From assembly GCA_903900265.1 (NCBI GenBank), contig CAIUMM010000023.1, forward strand, positions 31,190 through 95,189: a DNA stretch of 64,000 nucleotides, read 5' to 3'. Source of the stretch: an uncultured Pseudomonadota bacterium. Lineage in GTDB: Bacteria > Myxococcota_A > UBA796 > SXON01. The translations under genes and the position numbers were made by a program. Shown here piece after piece: positions 17,823 through 25,027 of the stretch. The notes beneath the pieces were generated by a model. That model searched no databases. It had not been told where the DNA came from and saw only the letters and a program-made list of their open reading frames with translations. Within the stretch, counting starts at the first letter, position 1. Each line of letters opens with the position of its first letter.

Positions 17823-18754
17823 GCGGCATCGATGTCGCGGTTCGCGGAGCCGAGCCCAACACGCCGACGTCGTGACCATCGGCAAAGCAGGTGAAATTGA
17901 GCACAGGATGGCCCCGAAACGGGGTGGCACGCTCCATGCTAACTTCGATGGTGTACCAAGGATCTCCCATGACGCTGTTCTCCGCGCTTCTGCTCGCACA
18001 CGTAAGCCCCGCGTCCGCACTCGTTGCGACGAACGCGGATACGACTCCCTGCTACGAAGCCTACCCCACCGCAGCGATGCCCGCAGACGGCAGTAACAAT
18101 GTTTCACCCTCGACTATCCCGGCCATCACCGTCGATGTCTCCTGCGGCTCAGGCTCAATCACCGCTACGCTGACCCCCGACTCCGGTGCGCCGACCACCG
18201 TCACGCTCGACGTGTCCACGGCCGGCATCGTCTGGCTCACCGACCTGCCGCTTGCCGCCGACACGAACTACACCCTCGCCGTCACCGGTTCGGACGCCTA
18301 CATGGGAGGTGTAACATCGGTATTTTCCACCGGGAGCGACTCCCTTGAGCCCATCTCCGGCACACCTTCGGTCACCGTAGACGGCGCGACGCTCACCATA
18401 TACGGCTACGCTACGGTCGTGGTCAACGCGGCCCCCGTCGCCGATCCCAACGGCGCATATCCAGCCTTCGACCTCCTCCGAGACCGCGAGGTCGTGGCAG
18501 GCTCGATCAGCGGAACCACGGTTTTCGTCGACGACTTCAGAGGGGAGGACGGCCAGGAGGTCTGCTACAGCCTGCGCCAGTACAACGCCGATGGTTCGTG
18601 GTACGAGACCTCCGAAGAAGACTGCATCGAGCTGGTGATGGACCAGGCGGGCTGCTTCGGACGCGAAAAGCGCACGAGCGGCGGCTCCATGGCCGGGGTG
18701 CTCCTTGGCTTCGGGCTGCTGCGCCGCAAGCGCCTCGGCGGTCGTGCATCGTGA
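17823..18754 (+). repeat. Tandem duplication unit A
   Basis: First of two adjacent units of ~937 bp; the second occupies 18760-19691. The similarity covers the gene and ~145 bp upstream, including a shared acacgccgacgtcgtgacc segment and an identical ribosome binding region before both ATGs (accaaggatctcccatg). Confidence 0.85.
17969..18754 (+). CDS. Secreted protein with MYXO-CTERM-like tail, duplicate 1
   Basis: A 261-residue protein with a signal peptide (LFSALLLAHVSPASA). It has a body of two or more beta-sandwich repeats of fibronectin/bacterial-Ig type (NVSPSTIPAITVDVSCGSG, FSTGSDSLEPISGTPSVTV) and a C-terminal sorting-like tail: a Cys (QAGCFGR), SGGSMAG, the hydrophobic VLLGFGLL and RRKR. 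That arrangement resembles the MYXO-CTERM signal for surface anchoring. It is ~85% identical by eye to the next gene and of equal length. The ATG at 17969 follows an aagga ribosome binding site. Likely cell-surface; function unknown. Confidence 0.82.
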   Translation: MTLFSALLLAHVSPASALVATNADTTPCYEAYPTAAMPADGSNNVSPSTIPAITVDVSCGSGSITATLTPDSGAPTTVTLDVSTAGIVWLTDLPLAADTNYTLAVTGSDAYMGGVTSVFSTGSDSLEPISGTPSVTVDGATLTIYGYATVVVNAAPVADPNGAYPAFDLLRDREVVAGSISGTTVFVDDFRGEDGQEVCYSLRQYNADGSWYETSEEDCIELVMDQAGCFGREKRTSGGSMAGVLLGFGLLRRKRLGGRAS

Positions 18755-18759
18755 TTGCC

Positions 18760-19691
18760 GCGGCACTGATGTCGCGGCTCGCGGAGCGGAGCCGAACACG
18801 CCGACGTCGTGACCCGCAACAAAGGGAGGAAAAACCCCCACAGCAGTCCTCCGTGACCGGGCGGCACGGTCCATGCTACTTTCCATTGTGTACCAAGGAT
18901 CTCCCATGACGCTAATCTCCGCGCTCCTGCTCGCAAATGTGCTCCACGCTTCCGCAAAGGCCGCGCCGGCAATGGATATGGCCCCCTGCTACGGAGCCTA
19001 CCCCACTGCGGTGACGCCCACGGACGGCAAGAACGGCGTGTCTCCGTCGACCATCCCGGCCACGATCATCGACGTCTCCTGCGGTTCAGGCTCGATCACC
19101 GCGACGCTGACCCCCGACTCCGGCGCGCCAACCTCGGTCACCTTTGAGGCCACCACCGGCGGCATCGTCTGGCTGACCGATCTGCCGCTCGCCGCCGACA
19201 CCAACTACACCCTCGCCGTCACCGGTTCGGACGCCTACATGGGCGGCGTCACCTCAGCATTTTCCACCGGGAGCGACCCACTTGAGGCCATCTCCGGCAC
19301 GCCTTCGGTCAGCGTAGACGGCGCGACGCTCACCATAGACGGCTACGCCACCGTCGTGCTCAACGCGGCACCCGTCGCCGATCCCAACGGCGCATACCCC
19401 GCCTTCGACCTCCTCCGCGACGGCGAGTTCGTCGTAGGCTCGATCAGCGGAACCACGGTTCTCGTCGACGACTTCAGCGGAGAGGACAGCCAGGAGGTCT
19501 GCTACAGCCTGCGCCAGTACAACGCCGACAGTTCGGTGTATGCGACCTCCGAAGAAGACTGCGTAGAGCTGGTGATGGACAAGGCGGGCTGCTTCGGACG
19601 CGAAAAGCGCACCAGCGGCGGCTCCATGGCCGCGGTGCTCCTTGGCTTCGGGCTGCTACGCCGCAAGCGCCTCGGCGGTCGTGCATCGTGA
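18760..19691 (+). repeat. Tandem duplication unit B
   Basis: Second copy of the unit at 17823-18754. The coding part is highly conserved, while the ~80 bp in the middle of the upstream segment have diverged, so the promoters may now differ. Its end overlaps the start of the following lipoprotein gene; the equivalent gtgatt after copy A leads nowhere. Confidence 0.85.
18906..19691 (+). CDS. Secreted protein with MYXO-CTERM-like tail, duplicate 2
   Basis: A 261-residue paralogue of the preceding gene, with signal peptide (LISALLLANVLHASAKA), the same Ig-like body (GVSPSTIPATIIDVSCGSG, GGIVWLTDLPLAADTNYT) and the same tail (KAGCFGR, SGGSMAA, VLLGFGLL, RRKR). Differences are concentrated just after the signal peptide, which is common in surface proteins under diversifying pressure. 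Its stop overlaps the GTG start of the dikinase-like lipoprotein (GTGA), so copy 2 is probably co-expressed with that gene. Function unknown. Confidence 0.82.
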   Translation: MTLISALLLANVLHASAKAAPAMDMAPCYGAYPTAVTPTDGKNGVSPSTIPATIIDVSCGSGSITATLTPDSGAPTSVTFEATTGGIVWLTDLPLAADTNYTLAVTGSDAYMGGVTSAFSTGSDPLEAISGTPSVSVDGATLTIDGYATVVLNAAPVADPNGAYPAFDLLRDGEFVVGSISGTTVLVDDFSGEDSQEVCYSLRQYNADSSVYATSEEDCVELVMDKAGCFGREKRTSGGSMAAVLLGFGLLRRKRLGGRAS

Positions 19692-21814
19692 TTCGCGCCG
19701 TCGTGAACGCCGGGCGCGCCGGGCTGTTCGGTGCACTGTGGCTCGGTCTTGCCGCCTGCCACCCCGATCCCGTGGTCACGACCGGGCCGTGCGACGACGT
19801 CAATGAGGCGCTCGGCGTGACCGTGTGCCTGCACGACATCCCCGACTCGCCAACCTGGAACGTCATCAGCGGCGTAGGAAACACCGACGATGTGGAGCGG
19901 TTGGCGTCCTACATGACCCCCGCGTCGGACGACGCGCCGCTCCCGACCTTGTTCGTCAATCAGAACATCTTCCCGCTGCACTACAACATGCTCACCCAGG
20001 CCTTCCCCGACCTGTACGCGGGCTTGACGTGGGAAGAGTACGGCACGATGGTGACGGCCGGCGCAGATCGTACCTACTACGCCGGGGATATCAGCCAGCG
20101 CCGCAACAGCGACGGCAGCGTCTGGTATAGCTTCATCGTCTGGGAAAACCCCGCAGACGCGACGACGACGCCGACCTTGCAGCAGGTCACCGACACCTGG
20201 ACGGCGCTCACCGAGCGGTTCGGGCTCGCCGACCTGGTGTACGTGCCCTACACCGAAGCTCAGGAGGCCACCGCAGCCACCTGGGACAACGCTCCTTTCA
20301 CGATTCGCAACATCGACGACGACGTGGCCTACGAGCCCTACACCGAGGCTACCGGCTACGGCACCGTGCGGCTGTACACCCTCGACGCGCTCGACGCCGC
20401 CACCGTCGCCGGGGACTACGGCTATCAGGACGTGCTGGTGCTCGATCAAGCGCCCCTCGATCTGGAGCGCGTGGTCGCCGGGATCGCGACCGGCACGCGC
20501 CAAGGAGCGCTGTCCCACATCAACGTGCGGGCCGCCGCCCGGGGCACGCCCAACTGCTACATCCAAGATCCGATGGCCGCCTTTGCCGCCTGGGAAGGTC
20601 AGCTTGTACGCTTTCAGTGCGGCGCCGAAGACTGGTCGGTAAGCGCTGCGACGCAAGAAGACGCGCAGGCCTGGTGGGACGCGATCCGGCCCGACCCGGT
20701 GACCATCCCTACCCCCGATCTGGACTGGGACGAGCCCGTCCCGCTGCTGGACCTGCCTACCGACACGGCGGCCGACCGCGCCCAAAACCTCACCCGCTTC
20801 GGATCCAAGGGCAGCAACCTCGGCACCTTGTACCAGCGCATCCCCCCCGAGTATCAACTCGACGGCTTCGTGCTTCCTTTTGCGTACTACGACCGCTTCA
20901 TGCGCGGCACGACGTGGACGGTAGACCTCGGCGCCGGGCCCGAGACCGCCAGCTTCCAAGACACGCTCGACGTATGGCTGAACGACGAACCCTTCCGCAC
21001 CGACGCTGCGGTGCGACACGCGCGCCTCGACGCGCTGCGCACGGCCATCGAGAGCGCGCCCGTGGACAGCGCGATCGTTGATCCGGTCGTGGCCGAGATC
21101 CGCGCCGTATGGGGTCGGGATGACGTGATGGTGCGCTTTCGGTCCAGCTCCAACGCCGAGGACGCGCTGGAATTCTCCGGCGCCGGGCTCTACACCAGCG
21201 AGAGCGGCTGCGTCGCCGATGAGGTGGACGGGGACGACCTCGGTCCTTCCCGCTGCGACGCGGACAAAGACAGCGAGCGCTCGGTGGCTGCCGCGCTGAC
21301 CACCGTTTGGGCGTCGCTGTGGACGATGCAGGCCTTCGAGGAGCGCGATTGGTACGGCATCGATCACGCCCAGACCGCCATGGGCATCCTCGTCGACACC
21401 CGCTTGGACGACGAGCAAGCCAACGTCGTCGCGTTCACGGGGAACCCGTCGGCGGTCGATGATCGCTACCTCGTAGAAGCGCAGATCGGCGCGTACGACG
21501 TGGTCTCGGCCGAAGCTGGGGTGTACCCGGAGACCTCGCTGGTGACCGTCAAGGACGGCGATGTCTCCCAAATCCTCAGGGTCGACACCTCCAGCGAGCG
21601 CGCTGCGGGCGACTGGGTGCTCGACGATGCGCAGCTGACCGAGCTCTCTGAGCTGTTCTGGGACATCGCCGCGATCTACCCGCAGGACGATGCGACGCCC
21701 GACGACACCACCGTGCTCTGGGACACCGAGTGGAAGGTCGACGCCGCAGGCCAGCTGATCATCAAGCAAATCCGCCCGTTCTTGCGCGACGACGCCGCGC
21801 TGCTCGGCGGGTAG
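19688..21814 (+). CDS. Exported lipoprotein with phosphohistidine and PPDK-type ATP-binding domains
   Basis: A 708-residue protein whose N-terminus is a lipoprotein signal (ALWLGLAAC). Near residue 273 the sequence GALSHINVRAAARGTPNC resembles the phosphohistidine site of PEP-utilising enzymes, and especially the LSHVSVRAR form of glucan, water dikinases. It is followed from residue 372 by the PPDK/PEP-synthase ATP-binding fold: GSKGSNLGTLYQRIP, GFVLPFAYYDRF, VRFRSSSNAEDALEFSGAG near 480, and WASLWTMQAFEER. The His-domain-before-ATP-domain order is that of glucan dikinases, not of PPDK. An exported dikinase-like protein is odd because ATP is absent outside the cytoplasm. Activity is unproven. 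Confidence 0.8.
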   Translation: MIRAVVNAGRAGLFGALWLGLAACHPDPVVTTGPCDDVNEALGVTVCLHDIPDSPTWNVISGVGNTDDVERLASYMTPASDDAPLPTLFVNQNIFPLHYNMLTQAFPDLYAGLTWEEYGTMVTAGADRTYYAGDISQRRNSDGSVWYSFIVWENPADATTTPTLQQVTDTWTALTERFGLADLVYVPYTEAQEATAATWDNAPFTIRNIDDDVAYEPYTEATGYGTVRLYTLDALDAATVAGDYGYQDVLVLDQAPLDLERVVAGIATGTRQGALSHINVRAAARGTPNCYIQDPMAAFAAWEGQLVRFQCGAEDWSVSAATQEDAQAWWDAIRPDPVTIPTPDLDWDEPVPLLDLPTDTAADRAQNLTRFGSKGSNLGTLYQRIPPEYQLDGFVLPFAYYDRFMRGTTWTVDLGAGPETASFQDTLDVWLNDEPFRTDAAVRHARLDALRTAIESAPVDSAIVDPVVAEIRAVWGRDDVMVRFRSSSNAEDALEFSGAGLYTSESGCVADEVDGDDLGPSRCDADKDSERSVAAALTTVWASLWTMQAFEERDWYGIDHAQTAMGILVDTRLDDEQANVVAFTGNPSAVDDRYLVEAQIGAYDVVSAEAGVYPETSLVTVKDGDVSQILRVDTSSERAAGDWVLDDAQLTELSELFWDIAAIYPQDDATPDDTTVLWDTEWKVDAAGQLIIKQIRPFLRDDAALLGG

Positions 21815-21825
21815 CCCACCTACTA

Positions 21826-21883
21826 GGTGTCAGGTTGTTACCATTACACTTTCTCTAAACTGTAATGGTAACAACCTGACACC
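21826..21883. repeat. 58-bp palindromic repeat, copy 2
   Basis: Second copy of the element at 12761-12819, with 27-base arms (21826-21852 and 21857-21883), a 4-base loop (ctct) and one mismatch between arms. It starts 11 bp after the stop of the dikinase-like gene. Its right arm runs directly into a lipoprotein signal sequence, where a start codon would be expected. Confidence 0.9.
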
Positions 21884-21929
21884 CAAGCTCCCTCAGCCCT
21901 CCCGCATCGTCGCGGCCGCGCTCCTCGCC

Positions 21930-22232
21930 TTGTCTGCGGGTTGTCAGCCCGCGCTCTCGTGCCGGGAGCCCAGCGTAGACTCCTTCACCGCGGAGGGCGT
22001 CCCCGACGCGCTGTGCGACGTGACCTTCGACGCCTGCGAAGATGGAAGCTTCATCGGCGTAAACTGCACAAACTCGACCTTCGAAGGCGACTATCACTGC
22101 ACCTGGTACCGCACCGTGGACCTGCGCTACGACACCGGCACCTTCGACTCCCCCGACTTTTGCGTCGTCGATACGGACTCGATGACCGAGCAGCTTGGCA
22201 AGGCCGCGCACCTCCATCTCAAGGTGGAGTAG
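21930..22232 (+). CDS. Small Cys-rich lipoprotein, start codon apparently displaced
   Basis: From the TTG at 21930 the frame codes 100 residues: SAGCQPALSCREPSVDSF and several further Cys, ending HLHLKVE. The frame is open upstream and encodes RIVAAALLALSAGC, a textbook lipoprotein signal with lipobox, but no ATG, GTG or TTG precedes it before the palindromic repeat and the previous gene's stop; only CTG (21876, inside the repeat) is available. Either a CTG start is used, or the repeat has replaced the true start and the gene is damaged. No family is recognised. It ends 10 bp before the next gene. Confidence 0.6.
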   Translation: MSAGCQPALSCREPSVDSFTAEGVPDALCDVTFDACEDGSFIGVNCTNSTFEGDYHCTWYRTVDLRYDTGTFDSPDFCVVDTDSMTEQLGKAAHLHLKVE

Positions 22233-22242
22233 AGGTCACGCC

Positions 22243-23361
22243 ATGTCTCGCCAGCATCGCGCTCTTTGGCTCCACGCCGTCGCGGGATCGCTCGCGCTTG
22301 GTCTGGCGTGCGCACCGACGGACGCCGCCGCGGGCACCCTGCGCGGCCCAGACGCACAACCCATCGGCGACCTCGACGGCGCCACGCTCTTTGCCCCCGC
22401 GCCCGTCCCGTGGGCGGCGCCGCTCAGTGATGCCACGGCCTTAGGACGCGTCGCCGCGGACACCCTCCGCTACCTGAACGCCGCTGCGCCGGAGCCGACG
22501 ATGTCGGGCTCGCTGCTTCACGACGTCGGGATCACGCCCGAAGCCCAGCGCGCGACCCTCGATTGGGTGGCGCGCACCGCAGCGACCGACCCCGCGCGAC
22601 TGTCCGATCCTGCGACGCTCGCGCGGTGCCTGACCCCGTACCGCTGGACCCCGGACGCCGGCCGAAAGCAAGTACGGTTGACGCGCTACCTCGTCTACGA
22701 TGTGCCCGGCAGCGCCGTCCCCACCGATGCGCAGGACTTTGCGCTCTGGGCTCCGCCGAACGACGAAGCCGGGCTCACGCCTGTCGCGGCGCTCGCCCAA
22801 AAAGACGCGCTGCTGCGCTTTCGCTACACGCGTCAGGACGTCGCGGCCGGGGTCTACAAGGCAGGCGGTGCCTCAGCCGGCGCAGCGGAGCCGCTGGTGT
22901 GGCTGACCCACGCTCAGCATGAACAGGCGCTATTGCAAGGGACCATCTCGGTGACCCTACCCGACCACACGCGCCACCTGTACAACGTCGAGCGCAACAA
23001 CGGCATGCCCTACGATCGCAGCTTGCGCGACACCACCATGCAGCGTCGCTACTGGTACTTCAAAGAGGTGCCCGCCGTCGGCGGCTGGGGAGAAGCGCCG
23101 ACGCCCAAGATCAGGCTGGAGCCGTTCGTCGCGGTGGCCGGTGACGTCTACAACGTTGGATTAGGCGCGCTGCTGCTGCTCAAGAGCGCCGATGGTCTAC
23201 GCCTGACCGTGCTGGCCGACACCGGCGGCGCCTTCCAACCCAACCTGCACCAGCTGGACCTGTACAGCGGTGTTTTTCCCGACGCGGCCATGTTCCAGCG
23301 CGCCACAGCGGCGATCGGCGACAACGCGGACGTCTGGGCGCTGGTGTACAACGGCTGCTGA
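22243..23361 (+). CDS. 3D-domain (MltA-like) exported protein
   Basis: A 372-residue exported protein with signal peptide (HAVAGSLALGLACAPTDAAA), possibly a lipoprotein at ALGLAC. The C-terminus carries the 3D domain of lytic transglycosylase MltA (LADTGGAFQPNLHQLDLYSG), in which conserved Asp residues form the active site for peptidoglycan cleavage. The middle segment RNNGMPYDRSLRDTTMQRRYW followed by an aromatic-rich stretch fits the upstream part of that fold. Periplasmic peptidoglycan remodelling is the likely role. The ATG at 22243 follows a ggtggag site. Confidence 0.75.
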   Translation: MSRQHRALWLHAVAGSLALGLACAPTDAAAGTLRGPDAQPIGDLDGATLFAPAPVPWAAPLSDATALGRVAADTLRYLNAAAPEPTMSGSLLHDVGITPEAQRATLDWVARTAATDPARLSDPATLARCLTPYRWTPDAGRKQVRLTRYLVYDVPGSAVPTDAQDFALWAPPNDEAGLTPVAALAQKDALLRFRYTRQDVAAGVYKAGGASAGAAEPLVWLTHAQHEQALLQGTISVTLPDHTRHLYNVERNNGMPYDRSLRDTTMQRRYWYFKEVPAVGGWGEAPTPKIRLEPFVAVAGDVYNVGLGALLLLKSADGLRLTVLADTGGAFQPNLHQLDLYSGVFPDAAMFQRATAAIGDNADVWALVYNGC

Positions 23362-23377
23362 GCGGGTAGCTTGCAGA

Positions 23378-24286
23378 ATGAACCTCGCTCACGCCGTCGG
23401 ATCCCTCAAACACGCGTGCTCCAACTGCGGCGGAAGCTGCCACGGCGTGCGCGTCCGGCTGATCTCCGCCGAAGAAGACACCCGAATTCGAACGCTGGGC
23501 GCCGAGCTTGGCGTGACCGACCCGGTGACGGAGGGGCGCTTGCGCTTTGAGCAAGGGCGCTGCGTGTTCCTCGACGCAGGGGGCTGTCAGCTCCACGCGC
23601 GCTACGGCGCAGCCGCCAAGCCCACGATCTGCCGTCAGTACCCGCTCGTCGTCACCGACACCGGAAAAGGGCAGCGCGTCGGCATCGACCCCGGGTGCTA
23701 CAGCGCTTGGGCCAGTCGCCACACCGCCGCAGCAGTGCCGCTCTCCGGCGCGCTCGCCCACTCGGTCCCGCTCGACGAGCGAGCCGAGCGCAACGAAGGC
23801 GCGGTGATGGCAGTGCTTACGCAGCCCGGTCAGACGCTGTCAGGCGCGCTGCAGACGCTGATCGGTCAGCCCGCGGACGCCTTCGCCGGACGCTGGATCC
23901 AGCGCCTCCAAGCCTCCCAGCTGGACGAGCTGCTCCTGCGCCCGGAGACGGGTCGCGCGGTGCGCGACGCGCTCTCGCCGACGATTACGCAGATTCAGCA
24001 GTTGGATCCCGCTCATCCGCCGCAGCTCCAATTGGCGCCCGAACAGGATCAATGGGCGGTCGAGGTCGCTGCGCGCATGGTGGGGCTGCGGCTCGCCCCG
24101 ACGATGCCGGTGGTGCAAGCCGTCGCGCTGCTCGCCTTGGGCGGCGCGCTCGCAGTCTCCTGGACCGACCCGCGTCCTGAGCCCTTCGGGAAGGCGCTGG
24201 CCGGCTGGGCGCGGGCGATGCGGGCGCCGATCTTCTGGCAAGCGATCCTGCCGGGCCCGGAGGCCATCGTCGCCTTAGTCGGCTGA
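23378..24286 (+). CDS. YkgJ-family Cys-cluster protein
   Basis: A 302-residue cytoplasmic protein. Near its N-terminus it has HACSNCGGSCHG, followed by GRCVFLDAGGCQLHARYG and KPTICRQYPLV. This spacing of cysteines is the signature of the YkgJ/FliB family (zinc- or iron-sulphur-binding; FliB methylates flagellin lysines). The C-terminal ~180 residues are mostly helical without a recognised motif. A target cannot be given: no flagellin or methylase partner is nearby. The stop codon lies inside the first unit of a 9-bp tandem repeat, so repeat-length changes could alter its C-terminus. Confidence 0.78.
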   Translation: MNLAHAVGSLKHACSNCGGSCHGVRVRLISAEEDTRIRTLGAELGVTDPVTEGRLRFEQGRCVFLDAGGCQLHARYGAAAKPTICRQYPLVVTDTGKGQRVGIDPGCYSAWASRHTAAAVPLSGALAHSVPLDERAERNEGAVMAVLTQPGQTLSGALQTLIGQPADAFAGRWIQRLQASQLDELLLRPETGRAVRDALSPTITQIQQLDPAHPPQLQLAPEQDQWAVEVAARMVGLRLAPTMPVVQAVALLALGGALAVSWTDPRPEPFGKALAGWARAMRAPIFWQAILPGPEAIVALVG

Positions 24287-24344
24287 ACCCGCTGAACCCG
24301 CTGAACCCGCTGAACCCGCTGAACCGGCCGAACCGGCCGAACCG
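24282..24344. repeat. Seven 9-bp tandem repeats covering the stop codon
   Basis: Seven consecutive 9-base units from 24282 to 24344: four of gctgaaccc, one gctgaaccg and two gccgaaccg. The first unit contains the stop codon of the YkgJ-type gene. In the neighbouring frame the array would read as repeated Ala-Glu-Pro, which suggests it once encoded, or can after a frameshift encode, a Pro-rich tail. Confidence 0.9.
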
Positions 24345-24389
24345 GGGACCGCAGCGGCGGGTTACCAGCGCCGCCTCTTGGAGCCTCCG

Positions 24390-25001
24390 ATGGAAGTACA
24401 CGCGTTCCTGACCCGCGTCCTGAAGCACGCGCCCTCCTCTCCGCCTGCAAAGTTCGAGCTCTTCCACTGGGCTCACGGCGGCAGGCCAACCGAAGAAGCC
24501 TTCGGCATCCTCGCGATCCCAGGGCTTGACCCGCAAAAAGCCATCGACGCGGTGATGGACGTCGACCACTACACCGGAAACGTCGAGCACGTCGCAGCCT
24601 GCCGCTCCATCAAGGACGCCCGTTACCCCACCACCGGAGCGTCGACGGACGCCGTGCGCTTCTACCAGCGCGTGGACGTGCCGCTGCTGGGCGCCATCCA
24701 CCACGAGCTGGTGATCCAGCGGCTCGGCAGCCATCAGGGCTTCCTCGTCGCCGGCTGGGACATCCTCGCGCCGGAGACCAACACGCTCAGCGCCAAAGAG
24801 GGCTACCGAAGCGACTATAGCCATGGCGTCTGGCTCGCCGCTCCCGGGATGCTGGGCTACGCCTTCGGCTCTGCGCCCAAGCGCGACGACGTCGGCTTCT
24901 TGAAGTGGAAGGCGCTGACCTCAGGCGCGGACGCGGCGGCCGGTCGGGTGCTGCGCGCCAACATCGAAGGCATGGCGCGCTGGTCGAACAAGCGCGCATA
25001 G
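24390..25001 (+). CDS. SRPBCC/START-like protein
   Basis: A 203-residue protein with the pattern of the helix-grip (SRPBCC) fold: an early helix (QKAIDAVMDVDHYTGNVEHV) of the kind that precedes the first long strand in polyketide-cyclase and START-like proteins, alternating strands (AVRFYQRVDVPLLGAIHHEL) and a long C-terminal helix (GRVLRANIEGMARWSNKR). Such proteins bind small hydrophobic ligands. No signal peptide, so cytoplasmic. ATG at 24390 is preceded by ggagcc. Ligand unknown; assignment rests on pattern only. Confidence 0.65.
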   Translation: MEVHAFLTRVLKHAPSSPPAKFELFHWAHGGRPTEEAFGILAIPGLDPQKAIDAVMDVDHYTGNVEHVAACRSIKDARYPTTGASTDAVRFYQRVDVPLLGAIHHELVIQRLGSHQGFLVAGWDILAPETNTLSAKEGYRSDYSHGVWLAAPGMLGYAFGSAPKRDDVGFLKWKALTSGADAAAGRVLRANIEGMARWSNKRA

Positions 25002-25027
25002 GACCACCTCCGAGGCGCGAGGGCCGT

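Noticed and set aside
19502..21769. 755-codon minus-strand frame
   Set aside because: Antisense to the dikinase-like lipoprotein, which has clear domains; the frame has none.
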